Shown one piece after another: positions 1 through 7,873 of a stretch of DNA of 64,000 nucleotides. Source of the stretch: Mycobacterium malmoense (GTDB lineage: Bacteria > Actinomycetota > Actinomycetes > Mycobacteriales > Mycobacteriaceae); assembly GCF_019645855.1 (NCBI RefSeq), contig NZ_CP080999.1, positions 2,666,001 through 2,730,000 of the forward strand. Reading direction: 5' to 3'. Made by a program: the position numbers and the translations under genes. The notes beneath the pieces are model-generated. The model did no database searches. It worked only from the letters and a program-made list of their open reading frames with translations, and had not been told where the DNA came from. The stretch's first letter is position 1; each line of letters begins with the position of its first letter.

Positions 1-340
1 CGCGGCCTCCGGCGCGGCGCCGGTATCGGGAGCGATGGGAAAGGCCGCCCTGGTCGGGAGTATGTCGGTGCCCCAGGGCTGGACCGAAGCCGCGCCGGCG
101 ATCAGAACGCTCGCCTCCGTTTTGCCCACCAACCTGGCGGCCGCCCCCACCGCCTCGCTGGCCGGCGAGGGCGGCGTCTTTGGCCAGATGGCCCTGTCGA
201 GCCTGGCCGGACGCGCCGTGGCCGCCGGTGCGACCTACTCCCCAGCCGCCGGTGCTGCGGCAGGGACACTTGGCGGCGTGGTCGCCGAGGCCGACCCGGC
301 CGCGGCCACCATCATCGTGATCCCCGCCCTGGAGGAGTGA
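1..340 (+). CDS. PPE family protein, C-terminal part (PPE32-like), truncated by window start
   Basis: Only the C-terminal end of the gene is in the window; the reading frame is open from the first bases to the TGA at 338-340. The visible part contains the SVP motif region (GSMSVPQGW followed by AAPAIRTLA) that defines the PPE-SVP subfamily, then an Ala/Gly-rich low-complexity tail. The next gene is another PPE-SVP protein, then DUF732 and mgtC, which is the order PPE32-PPE33-Rv1810-mgtC in M. tuberculosis. There this operon starts with PE20-PPE31 behind a magnesium (M-box) riboswitch; that part would lie upstream of the window and cannot be checked here. A GGAGGAG sequence in the last codons doubles as a ribosome-binding site for a small downstream ORF. 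Confidence 0.85.
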   Translation, partial: AASGAAPVSGAMGKAALVGSMSVPQGWTEAAPAIRTLASVLPTNLAAAPTASLAGEGGVFGQMALSSLAGRAVAAGATYSPAAGAAAGTLGGVVAEADPAAATIIVIPALEE

Positions 341-345
341 CTGCT

Positions 346-423
346 ATGACCGCTACGACCGCTACGACGACGAAAAGTGGCCCGGCACAGGCCTCCCAGG
401 TACGCCCGACAGGTAAGGGGTAG
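346..423 (+). CDS. possible 25-residue small protein between two PPE genes
   Basis: An ATG at 346 lies 8 bases after a strong GGAGGAG (331-337) and opens a 25-codon frame that stops at 421-423, three bases before the ATG of the next PPE gene. The peptide is Thr/Ala-rich at the N-terminus (MTATTATTTK) and basic at the end (RPTGKG). It has no signal peptide, membrane segment or motif that I recognise. Its position suggests either a translated spacer that couples the two PPE genes or simply a chance ORF; the consecutive ACG-rich codons (a GACCGCTAC duplication) favour caution. No function is proposed. Confidence 0.35.
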   Translation: MTATTATTTKSGPAQASQVRPTGKG

Positions 424-426
424 AAC

Positions 427-1830
427 ATGTTTTACGCAGCGTTCCCGCCGGAGTTCAACTCGGGCAGGATGTACACGGGCCCGGGATCGGGGTCATTGCG
501 GTCCGCTGCGGTGGCCTGGGAAGGCCTGGCCACCGAATTGCAGTCCACAGCGTCTTCCTATTCATCGGTGATCTCGACCCTGACCAGCGGGCCATGGACG
601 GGTCCGTCGTCGCTGGCCGCGGCGGCCGCAGTCGCACCCTACTTGACCTGGATGCAGGGCACCGCCGCCCAGGCCGCCGAAGCCGCGACCCAGGCCACCG
701 CGGCCGCAGGCGCCTACGAGACGGCATTTGCCGCGCATGTGCCACCGGTGGAGATTGCCGCCAACCGCAGCCAACTGGCCTCGCTGGTGGCGACCAACAT
801 TTTCGGGCAGAACACCCCGGCAATCGCGGCCACCGAGACCCAATACTCCGAAATGTGGGCCCAAGACGCCCTGGCGATGGACAGCTACGTCGCCTCGTCG
901 GCGTCCGCCACCCAGGTGACGCCATTTACCGCGGCACCGCAAATCACCAACGCCGGCGGGCTGGCCGGCCAGGCGGCAGCAGTGGCCCAAGCCGCTGCCA
1001 CCCCGGCCGGCAGTGTGGCATCACTTGCCGCAGCGGCATCCGAACCCCTAACAACGGGCAACCCGCTGCTGCAACTGGGCGCAAACATTGCCACCGGCTA
1101 CACAGATTTCTTCAACAACATCATAAACACCCTCGTGGGACCGACCTGGGCCTCGACCATTAGCGAGATGTACACGGCCTTAAGGACTCCGCTGGGCTAT
1201 ACCACGCAGTACAACTGGATCGGACTGGCCATCAACCTTCCCGTGTCCCAGTTCCTCAAGTTCGCCCCTCACCCGAGTGCGCTTGGCGCGATCCCGAGAG
1301 ACTTGCTAGGAGGCGGGCTTGCGGCGCCACACTTTGGCCGGGGCACGCTGTTCAACGAGGTATCGGGCGGCATGGGAAATGCCGGCACATTGGTCGGAAA
1401 ATTGTCAGTCCCGCCGAGCTGGGCGACGGCCACTCCGGCCATCAGGACGGTCGCTGCCGCATTGTCGGCAGCAGGGCCGGAGGCCGTGCCGGCCGCCGCG
1501 CTCGGCGAGGGCGGGCTGCTCAGTTCGATGTCTTTGGCAGGGATGCTCGGCAGCGCCGTCGGTGCGGGTGCTCCTACCGTGGTGAGCGCCGGCGCCCGAA
1601 GCCGTCTCAAGCCGATCAAAGAACTCAAAGACAGCACTTCGCCAGAGAAGCTGAAGCAGCTGGTGGCACAAATATCGGAGAAACCCGAAAGCGTGCAGCA
1701 CCACACCGTCGACCAGGAGGGCCTCGATGGCCTGCTCGAGCAACTGGCCAAAAAACCCGGCATCCACGCGGTGCACCTGTCCAAAGGCGGCAAGCAAAAA
1801 GTCGTGTCGTCGGATGCGCAGTTGGGTTAG
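427..1830 (+). CDS. PPE-SVP family protein (PPE33-like)
   Basis: 467 residues, close to the length of PPE33 (Rv1809). The PPE motif is at residues 7-9, the conserved GPW turn near residue 57, and the helical PPE domain covers about residues 1-175. The SVP motif (LSVPPSW) is at 326-332. Unlike ordinary PPE-SVP tails, the last 75 residues are charged and low in Gly/Ala, with Lys/Glu-rich helices (PEKLKQLVAQISEKPES) and a compact C-terminal segment. PPE proteins are type VII (ESX-5 for this subfamily) substrates of the outer cell envelope. No PE gene is adjacent in the window. Gene order (PPE, PPE, DUF732, mgtC) ties it to the magnesium-linked operon. An AGGGG-type ribosome-binding site precedes the ATG. 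Confidence 0.93.
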   Translation: MFYAAFPPEFNSGRMYTGPGSGSLRSAAVAWEGLATELQSTASSYSSVISTLTSGPWTGPSSLAAAAAVAPYLTWMQGTAAQAAEAATQATAAAGAYETAFAAHVPPVEIAANRSQLASLVATNIFGQNTPAIAATETQYSEMWAQDALAMDSYVASSASATQVTPFTAAPQITNAGGLAGQAAAVAQAAATPAGSVASLAAAASEPLTTGNPLLQLGANIATGYTDFFNNIINTLVGPTWASTISEMYTALRTPLGYTTQYNWIGLAINLPVSQFLKFAPHPSALGAIPRDLLGGGLAAPHFGRGTLFNEVSGGMGNAGTLVGKLSVPPSWATATPAIRTVAAALSAAGPEAVPAAALGEGGLLSSMSLAGMLGSAVGAGAPTVVSAGARSRLKPIKELKDSTSPEKLKQLVAQISEKPESVQHHTVDQEGLDGLLEQLAKKPGIHAVHLSKGGKQKVVSSDAQLG

Positions 1831-1860
1831 TGGGAAACCTAATTGAAAGGATGATGAGTT

Positions 1861-2181
1861 ATGAAACAGCTACTAGCGGTGCTCGGCGTTTTCGCCATGA
1901 TCGGTCTGGCCGCGCCCGCGTACGCCGATCCTGACGACGGCGTCGCTGACGACGCAGGCTTCCTCGCCGCTCTGGACAAAGTCGGCATTAGCTACCCTAG
2001 TCCAGGCCAAGCTATTGGGGCTGCCCATGCGGTATGCACGTGCTTGAGTAACGGCGAATCGGGCCTGGAGCTAGTTCACGACGTGAAAACCCACAACAGC
2101 GGATTCGACATGGAAAGCGCATCCAATTTCGCAATGATTTCAGCGAAATTCTATTGCCCCCAACAACTCCACAAGAGCTGA
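1861..2181 (+). CDS. DUF732 secreted protein (Rv1810-like)
   Basis: 106 residues with a clear Sec signal peptide: Lys-containing start, hydrophobic core LLAVLGVFAMIGLAA, and a predicted cleavage after AYA at residue 22. The mature part is a DUF732 domain with the usual spaced cysteines (CTC near residue 60 and a CPQQ cysteine near the end) likely to form disulphides outside the membrane. AAAGGA lies just upstream of the ATG at 1861. It sits 30 bases after the PPE gene and upstream of mgtC, matching Rv1810, which belongs to the low-magnesium-induced operon in M. tuberculosis (known for that species). Molecular function unknown. Confidence 0.88.
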   Translation: MKQLLAVLGVFAMIGLAAPAYADPDDGVADDAGFLAALDKVGISYPSPGQAIGAAHAVCTCLSNGESGLELVHDVKTHNSGFDMESASNFAMISAKFYCPQQLHKS

Positions 2182-2468
2182 TACCGAAAGCGAGTTTCTC
2201 TAGTCACGGTTGAGTCGACGGCGGTCTCCGCCGCCCGGCGTAGCTAGTAGGTAGCTTGTGGCTGCTCATTAGCTCAAGACGTCTGCTTCACCGCGCGGCG
2301 ATGTCGCGAGCATGACCACAGCGCAACAGGTTTGGCTGGGGTCTACCTGCTGTTCACCTCGAAGTGATTAGCTGCGGCCCGACTAGCACCGCGCCCGGGA
2401 TCGGCGTCAAATGCCGTCTGGGCTGGCGCCCGAGCACGATTCGCTGTCGGGGGAAGGAACGTGCCGTC
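2182..2468. other. intergenic region between the DUF732 gene and mgtC
   Basis: 287 bases without a convincing gene. It contains a short hairpin candidate (GGCGG-TCT-CCGCC around 2219-2232) and the mgtC ribosome-binding site (GGGGAAGGAAC just before 2469). An in-frame upstream extension of mgtC to 2364 is open but begins with a non-conserved, Arg/Cys-rich stretch, so I leave it out. I do not recognise an M-box fold here. Confidence 0.4.
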
Positions 2469-3185
2469 ATGCAGACGCTGAGCGTCGCCGACTTCGCGCT
2501 CCGGCTAGCCGCAGGCGTGGGTTGCGGCGCCCTCATCGGCCTGGAGCGGCAATGGCGGGCCCGGAGGGCTGGCCTGCGCACCAACGCACTAGTCGCAGGC
2601 GGCGCGACCTTATTCGTGCTGTACGCGGCCGCCACCGCGGACAGCAGCCCCACCCGCGTCGCGTCGTATGTGGTATCCGGCATCGGGTTTCTGGGCGGCG
2701 GGGTGATCCTGCGTGAGGGCGTCAACGTCCGTGGCCTCAATACCGCGGCCACCCTGTGGTGCTCGGCGGCGATAGGTGTGCTGGCCGCGTCCGGACACTT
2801 GGTATTCACGTTGATTGGCACCGGCACCGTCATCGCCATCCACGTGTTCGGGCGTCCACTAGGCCGAATAATCGACCGCGACAACGCCGCCGACGAAGAC
2901 GAAAGCCTGCAGCCCTACCTGGTGCAGGTCCTTTGTCGCCCCAAATTCGAAAAATACGCACGCGCCCAGATCGTGCAACACGCCAGTAGCAACGATATGA
3001 CGCTGCGCGGTATCCATACCGGGCAGGCCAGCGGAGACGAGATCACCTTGAGCGCGCATTTGCTCATGGACGGCCACACCCCAGCCCGGCTGGAGCGATT
3101 GGTGGCGGAGCTGTCCCTGCAACCGGGGGTTCGCGCGGTGCAGTGGCACGCCGGTGATACAGCGCAGTCAGACGATCGTCGCTAA
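2469..3185 (+). CDS. mgtC: MgtC/SapB family protein (Mg2+-limitation virulence factor)
   Basis: 238 residues. The N-terminal half is the hydrophobic MgtC/SapB domain with the family signature (GCGALIGLERQWRARRAGLRTN at about residues 20-40, and GFLGGGVILREG with NTAATLW further on). The C-terminal ACT-like cytosolic domain is also present. In M. tuberculosis MgtC (Rv1811, about 234 residues) is needed for growth in low magnesium and in macrophages. The start at 2469 is chosen because it has a GGAAGGA ribosome-binding site and matches the Rv1811 N-terminus (MQTL-VADFALRLA); a longer frame from 2364 has no such support. It is the last gene of the PPE-PPE-DUF732-mgtC block. Confidence 0.95.
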   Translation: MQTLSVADFALRLAAGVGCGALIGLERQWRARRAGLRTNALVAGGATLFVLYAAATADSSPTRVASYVVSGIGFLGGGVILREGVNVRGLNTAATLWCSAAIGVLAASGHLVFTLIGTGTVIAIHVFGRPLGRIIDRDNAADEDESLQPYLVQVLCRPKFEKYARAQIVQHASSNDMTLRGIHTGQASGDEITLSAHLLMDGHTPARLERLVAELSLQPGVRAVQWHAGDTAQSDDRR

Positions 3186-3650
3186 GGGCCGGCCCGTAGA
3201 GGGCGCCTTGCCGTTCGCCGCTCCTCCCTTATCTGTGCTGGGGAATCCGTGGACCGCGGGTTCAAGGCCGAGCGCTCACAGCGCGGCGACGACGAACGAC
3301 CTTGATAGCCAAGAAAACCCGCCACATATTCGTCGCGGCAGAGACGTTGTAGCGCGTGCCGGCGCACGGCCTCGTCTGGGTCCATGGACGAGTAATCCGG
3401 CGACATCATGATCGGTGGGTGGCCCGATGTTCGAGCTGGCGAGAGGAGCAGTCGCTCATCCTTTCCGGGAGGTCCGGGGAGGTCCACCCGGTACGGGGTC
3501 GCCTCGGGAAGCTTGGGGGAGCTGGCCGCGGGCTTCAGCTGATTTGTGGGCAGGGCATGCGCACGAAATCCTGGGTGAACCCAACGGCTTCCCAGTACCG
3601 AATGGGGTCAGGCAAAGCAGTGGCCCGGCTTTGGGCGGCTGCCCGGATGG
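3186..3650. other. intergenic region between convergent genes, no gene supported
   Basis: 465 bases between mgtC (plus) and the membrane protein gene (minus). Short ORFs occur on both strands but have no ribosome-binding site, no motif and a composition typical of chance frames. A small tandem duplication (GGGAGGTCCG twice near 3468-3487) is visible. M. tuberculosis carries Rv1812c-Rv1813c here; I see no remnant of either. Confidence 0.4.
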
Positions 3651-5270
3651 CTAAAACATCGAGGCAAGCATGCTTTTGCCGTCGGGTACTGCCGCTTGAA
3701 AGTCCTGCGGGCTGTAACCGAAAAGTTCCACGAAGCCTGCTATTTGGGTTGAGGGATTGAACAGCGTCGCCCATGTCCCGTATTCCTGCTGCGTGCCCAA
3801 GTCGGTTTGGACACTGGCCGTGTAGGAAATCTGAAGCACCTGCTGGAAGTTCTTGCCCTGCACCGTCTGTGCTGACCCTAGGGGATTCTGCTGCACATTG
3901 GTCATTCCCCCCTTTTGGATGGCAGCATTGATCAACTGGGTTGCTTCCTGATTGATCTCCGGCGTCTTTGCCTTACCGACATCGACGTACATCGTCGCGT
4001 CTTCACCGTCACTGAGAAGGACCGCCCACCCCGGGCCTTGCTGGAAGATTGTCCAGCGGGGAGCCGGCGTCAGCGTGACTCCGTTTCCCAAGTCGATGGC
4101 GGTGGCGGGCCCGACCGCCAGCGATGTGGTGGTCGACGCCAAATCCACATTGCCCAAAGGGCTACCGTCGCGCTGGCTCATGGTGGGGTGGATCGCGGCG
4201 GCTGCGCCAGAAACGATGCCGCCGCTGCGCCCGGGTGGAGATGGCGTGGGATGCGTTGAGGCGCCGCCCCATACCACCGCCACGGTCACCGCCGCAGCGA
4301 TCAGCACCACCACGGCGATGATCGCGGCCACCACCGCAGCATGCAATCGGTGATCAACAGGACCGGCCCCTTCCGTGTTGCCTGCATCTGGGCCGCCCTG
4401 CCCGTCGGCGAGCATCGCGGCGTGCAACCCGTCGCGGGCCGCCATCAACCCCGCCCCCGCCAGCACAAACGCCACCAGCGTGGTCAACACAATCCCCCGG
4501 GCGCCATACGGCTGCAACAACGTGGTGGCCAACTCGTAGGCGACCAACAGCGCTAGGCCCTCCATCACACCCGCCACCGGGTTAATCCCCCAGCGGCGTA
4601 ACCCCAACACCGCCACCGTCGCCGCGGTGGCCAACACGATCGGTTGCAAGAACCCCAACGTCAACGCAATGAACGCCACGTGCGCCGGATCCCCCGCCGT
4701 AGCCTGCACATGAGCAAACGCCCCACGCTCGATAACCACGCTGAGACCAAACGACAACGCGGCACCGCTAAGCGAACACGCCACCACCGCATCCATCGGA
4801 TGACGAAACGCGGGCCGCGCGCTGACCAACAACGGGGCAACCATCACGGCCACTAAAGCCACCACCGGCACGAACACACCCAACTCAAGAATCCGAGAAA
4901 CCGGCGGCAGGTGATACCCGGTAGGGGCCGCCGCCACCAGGCGAATGAAATGCGTTTCCAGCAGTCCCACGCCAACACCGAGCAGCAGCGAGAGCCCAAA
5001 CGTCACGACGATGACGGTAAGCGGCTCATCACGCCATAGCCGGTGATCATGGACGTAGATCAACACCATCGCCGGCAACGCCACCGCCGTCAACACCAAC
5101 GCCACCGACAATGACCCCAACCCGGCCGCCACCAACGCCGCCAGCAACGCCAGCGCGGTCCCATTGCGATACACATGATGACGGCCCGCCGCCATATGCG
5201 GCATCAACGTCGCGATCACCGTCGCCGGCCGGCGCGAGCCCTCATGCGTCGGGCTACTCGGGCTAACCAT
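3651..5270 (-). CDS. unrecognised multi-pass membrane protein with extracytoplasmic C-terminal domain
   Basis: 539 residues. Residues 30-285 form about eight to nine hydrophobic helices (for example LALLAALVAAGLGSLSVALV and VFVPVVALVAVMVAPLLV). A charged linker follows, then one more helix (AAVVAAIIAVVVLIAAAVTV, about 315-335) and a roughly 200-residue soluble domain. That domain resembles mycobacterial secreted or lipoprotein-type folds: a Ser/Pro/Gly linker, then a compact beta-rich stretch ending in VELFGYSPQDFQAAVPDG. The arrangement of the membrane part (acidic HDHRLWRDEPL loop, then HPMDAVVACSLSGAA) faintly recalls PrsW-type membrane proteins, but the catalytic EE motif of PrsW is absent. 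I do not assign a function. It is divergent from the sterol desaturase gene. Confidence 0.8.
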   Translation of the reverse strand: MVSPSSPTHEGSRRPATVIATLMPHMAAGRHHVYRNGTALALLAALVAAGLGSLSVALVLTAVALPAMVLIYVHDHRLWRDEPLTVIVVTFGLSLLLGVGVGLLETHFIRLVAAAPTGYHLPPVSRILELGVFVPVVALVAVMVAPLLVSARPAFRHPMDAVVACSLSGAALSFGLSVVIERGAFAHVQATAGDPAHVAFIALTLGFLQPIVLATAATVAVLGLRRWGINPVAGVMEGLALLVAYELATTLLQPYGARGIVLTTLVAFVLAGAGLMAARDGLHAAMLADGQGGPDAGNTEGAGPVDHRLHAAVVAAIIAVVVLIAAAVTVAVVWGGASTHPTPSPPGRSGGIVSGAAAAIHPTMSQRDGSPLGNVDLASTTTSLAVGPATAIDLGNGVTLTPAPRWTIFQQGPGWAVLLSDGEDATMYVDVGKAKTPEINQEATQLINAAIQKGGMTNVQQNPLGSAQTVQGKNFQQVLQISYTASVQTDLGTQQEYGTWATLFNPSTQIAGFVELFGYSPQDFQAAVPDGKSMLASMF

Positions 5271-5638
5271 CTTTCATACCTCCTGGATTGTCACCGAGCC
5301 AATCACCACAAAATCCCCGCAACCAATCTCTCACCGTGACCACCGCCCGCATTCGGGCCACGCCCCACCCGCACAGACATGACCAAACCTGGCCGGCTAT
5401 GTCTGGCCGTGTCACATAAGCAACCTCCAGAGACGAGATTTGCGCGATGAAGCTTACGACCAACCTAATTCACACATAGCCAATTCACGCCATTAACCAA
5501 ATCGTTACCAACCAACCATTGCGTCACCGTGCCTGGTGTCGTTGACGGGAAAATGCCCACGGTGATTGGGCGGGCGACAGCAGCAGGTGGAACTTGGGGA
5601 ACCGACGACCGCCGCGCCGACCGTCGTAATCTGTCTGT
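5271..5638. promoter_or_regulatory. divergent intergenic region, presumably carrying promoters for both neighbours
   Basis: 368 bases between two divergent genes. Around 5440-5520 the sequence is markedly AT-richer than its surroundings, as expected for promoters. A 66-codon minus-strand ORF (5263-5463) overlaps the start of the membrane gene; it lacks a ribosome-binding site and any motif, so I do not call it. No specific operator is recognised. Confidence 0.35.
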
Positions 5639-6565
5639 GTGAACGCCGTCACCGGGTTCTTGACCGCGCTGCCCCCGCCAATGCGCGACCCCGTGCTGTT
5701 CGCCATTCCATTTTTCCTGTTGCTGTTGATCCTCGAGTGGACGGCGGCCCGCAAGCTGGAACACATCGAGGGCCGGCCCGCCTCCGGTGAGCACCTCACC
5801 CGCGATTCGCTGGCAAGCATCTCGATGGGGCTGGTTTCGGTGGCCACCACGGCCGGCTGGAAGGCGCTGGCCCTGTTCGGCTATGCCGGGATCTACGCCT
5901 ACCTGGCGCCGTGGCATCTTCCGGCGACGCGGTGGTACACGTGGGTCATCGCGATCCTCGGCGTCGACCTGCTGTACTACAGCTATCACCGCATCGCCCA
6001 CCGGGTGCGGCTGATCTGGGCGACGCACCAGGCCCATCACTCCAGCGAGTACTACAACTTCGCCACCGCGCTACGTCAGAAGTGGAACAACAGCGGCGAG
6101 ATCGTGATGTGGATTCCGTTGCCGCTGTTGGGGATTCCGCCGTGGATGGTGTTCTTCAGCTTTTCGGTGAACTTGATCTACCAGTTCTGGATACACACCG
6201 AGCGCATCGACAGGCTGCCGCGGCCGGTCGAATTCGTCTTCAACACCCCGTCGCACCACCGGGTGCACCACGGGATGGACAAGGTGTATCTCGACAAGAA
6301 CTATGGCGGCATCCTGATCGTTTGGGACCGGCTGTTCGGCAGCTTCCAGCCGGAGCTGTTCCGCCCGCACTATGGCCTCACCAAGCGGGTGGACACGTTC
6401 AACATCTGGAATCTGCAGACTCGCGAATACGTCGCGATCGCCCGCGACTGGCGGTCGGCGAGCCGCCTGCGCGACCGGCTGGGGTACGTCTTCGGGCCGC
6501 CGGGTTGGACGCCGCGCTTCGCGGGCCGGTCCGCCGACGCCGCCCCGTTGGTCACGCCGGGGTAA
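5639..6565 (+). CDS. erg3: membrane-bound sterol desaturase / fatty acid hydroxylase family protein (Rv1814-like)
   Basis: 308 residues. Hydrophobic N-terminal helices (FAIPFFLLLLILEW) are followed by the three histidine boxes of the di-iron membrane hydroxylase superfamily: HRIAH at about residue 117, HQAHH about residue 134, and HRVHHG near residue 210. These histidines bind the di-iron centre that activates oxygen. The protein follows Rv1814 (erg3) closely; the sterol C5-desaturase name is inherited and the real lipid substrate in mycobacteria is unproven. A GTG at 5639 gives the longest plausible frame; an ATG at 5681 (MRDPVLF) is an equally likely start because neither has a clear ribosome-binding site. 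Confidence 0.9.
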   Translation: MNAVTGFLTALPPPMRDPVLFAIPFFLLLLILEWTAARKLEHIEGRPASGEHLTRDSLASISMGLVSVATTAGWKALALFGYAGIYAYLAPWHLPATRWYTWVIAILGVDLLYYSYHRIAHRVRLIWATHQAHHSSEYYNFATALRQKWNNSGEIVMWIPLPLLGIPPWMVFFSFSVNLIYQFWIHTERIDRLPRPVEFVFNTPSHHRVHHGMDKVYLDKNYGGILIVWDRLFGSFQPELFRPHYGLTKRVDTFNIWNLQTREYVAIARDWRSASRLRDRLGYVFGPPGWTPRFAGRSADAAPLVTPG

Positions 6566-6661
6566 CGCCAGCGCCGTCAAGTGCGAAAAGATCAACGAGG
6601 GGTGAGATCAAGTCGTAACGTCACCCTTCGGGTCAGCATTTTCCCCGACGGATCGGAGCTC

Positions 6662-7336
6662 ATGGTGCACCGCCTGGTAATGCGCGCATTCGCAGCGTCG
6701 GTTTCCGTCGTGGTGCTCGCCTCCTGGCTGCCACCTGTGGCGAAAGCGGACCCGCCGCTGGTTTTCCCGGGCATGGAGATCCACCAGGACAACCTCGTCT
6801 GCACGCTGGGCTACGTCGACCCGGCCCTGAAAATCGCGTTCACCGCCGGGCACTGCCGGGGCGGGGGACCCGTTTACGACAGGGAGCACAACGTCATCGG
6901 CCGGCTCGCGACGTTCCGGGACAACACCCCCAGCGGCACCACCGTGGCCACCGACCAGTTGATCGCCGACTACGAGGCCATAGTGCTGGACGACGGCGTC
7001 ACCGCGAGCAACATCCTGCCGGGCGGACGGCGACTGGAGTCGAACCCGTCCGTGGCGCTGCAGCCCGGCGAGGCGGTCTGCCATTTCGGCGTCATCACGG
7101 GTGAGACCTGCGGAACCGTGGAGAGCGTCAACAACGGGTGGTTCACCATGTCGCACGGCGTCCAGAGCGGCAGGGGCGATTCCGGGGGACCGGTGTACCT
7201 GGCGCCCAATGGCGGCCCGGGGCAGATCGTCGGGATTTTCAACAGCGTCTGGGGCGATCTGCCCGCGGCGGTGTCGTGGCGGGCCGCCTCCGACCAGGTC
7301 CGCCAGGACCTCGGGGCGACGACCAACCCTGGGTGA
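6662..7336 (+). CDS. secreted trypsin-like serine protease (Rv1815-like)
   Basis: 224 residues from the ATG at 6662, which is preceded by GGATCGGAG. The N-terminus is a Sec signal peptide (hydrophobic core ASVSVVVLASWLPPVA, cleavage near AKA). The mature domain shows a complete catalytic triad: His64 in TAGHC, a likely Asp103 in IADYEAI, and Ser174 in GDSGGP. Two cysteine pairs (near residues 47/65 and in CHF/CGT) could form disulphides as in chymotrypsin-fold proteases. Order and sequence match Rv1815. The substrate is unknown; activity is inferred from the intact triad. Confidence 0.9.
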   Translation: MVHRLVMRAFAASVSVVVLASWLPPVAKADPPLVFPGMEIHQDNLVCTLGYVDPALKIAFTAGHCRGGGPVYDREHNVIGRLATFRDNTPSGTTVATDQLIADYEAIVLDDGVTASNILPGGRRLESNPSVALQPGEAVCHFGVITGETCGTVESVNNGWFTMSHGVQSGRGDSGGPVYLAPNGGPGQIVGIFNSVWGDLPAAVSWRAASDQVRQDLGATTNPG

Positions 7337-7342
7337 CGACGC

Positions 7343-7783
7343 TCACCGGGTGAGCGCGAACACCGGGATCGTGGGCGCCGCGGCCAGTAGCTGCTCATCG
7401 CTGGAGTCGGGCGTCAACCCGCCCACGTAGTCCTTGACCTGCCAGTACCACCTGGCCAAATACCGCCTCAACAGCTCCGGTTTGGCCGCCTCGTCCACCT
7501 CGCTCACGTGAGCGCGTCGACGGTGCCAGCGCGGACCCAGCTCGACGACGCCCGCCGCCCTGACGTTGCGCGCCCACTGGGTGTTACCGCGCGGGGAGAC
7601 GAGATAGTCCACGCCGTCGACGGTCAGCAGGTTGACCACCACCGCGCGCTGCCTTCCGGTCTTGCGGCCGCGGACGCGCAGCGCCCGGGTGCCCGCGATG
7701 CTGATCCCCAGCTCGGCGAGCCAACGGATCGCCGTGTTGGCGGCCCGGGCCGCCCGGTTGGGTCGTTCGTAGCGCGCGGCCAT
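7343..7783 (-). CDS. F420-dependent nitroreductase-like protein (Ddn family)
   Basis: 146 residues with the small split-barrel pattern of the deazaflavin-dependent nitroreductase family: GRKTGRQR near residues 39-46, LLTVDGVDYLVSPRG, then NVRAAG and a C-terminal FALTR. In this family the RKTG-containing segment contributes to F420 binding; Ddn of M. tuberculosis is a menaquinone and nitroimidazole reductase. It ends convergently 6 bases after the protease gene and is divergent from the TetR gene at 7874 with a 90-base spacer holding two copies of an inverted repeat. It is therefore a likely target of that regulator. M. tuberculosis, as I recall it, has no gene here. Confidence 0.85.
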   Translation of the reverse strand: MAARYERPNRAARAANTAIRWLAELGISIAGTRALRVRGRKTGRQRAVVVNLLTVDGVDYLVSPRGNTQWARNVRAAGVVELGPRWHRRRAHVSEVDEAAKPELLRRYLARWYWQVKDYVGGLTPDSSDEQLLAAAPTIPVFALTR

Positions 7784-7805
7784 GGTGCGTCCTCCCGGAT
7801 ATTTG

Positions 7806-7818
7806 AGAGCGGTGCTCT
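7806..7818. promoter_or_regulatory. candidate TetR operator, copy 1
   Basis: AGAGC-GGT-GCTCT, a perfect inverted repeat (arms extend to six bases, GAGAGC/GCTCTC, 7805-7819). It lies 23 bases upstream of the Ddn-like start codon in the spacer between that gene and the divergent TetR gene. A second, 12/13-identical copy lies 52 bases away, about five helical turns, so both fall on the same DNA face. Confidence 0.55.
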
Positions 7819-7857
7819 CTTCAGCCGCCACGCTCCCACAGCGCCCACCAAAAAGCA

Positions 7858-7870
7858 AGAGCGGTGATCT
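7858..7870. promoter_or_regulatory. candidate TetR operator, copy 2
   Basis: AGAGC-GGT-GATCT, differing from copy 1 at one base of 13, and ending three bases before the TTG start of the TetR gene. Binding here would block transcription or initiation of the regulator itself, the usual autoregulation of TetR proteins. Confidence 0.5.
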
Positions 7871-7873
7871 CGG

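Noticed and set aside
2182..2468. M-box magnesium riboswitch directly upstream of mgtC
   Set aside because: No M-box core recognised; in M. tuberculosis the M-box lies upstream of the PE20 end of the operon, which is outside this window.
3182..3487. 101-codon minus-strand ORF after mgtC
   Set aside because: No recognisable domain, no ribosome-binding site, and it reads into a short tandem duplication.
5263..5463. 66-codon minus-strand ORF upstream of the membrane protein gene
   Set aside because: No motif, no ribosome-binding site, and it overlaps the start of the real gene.
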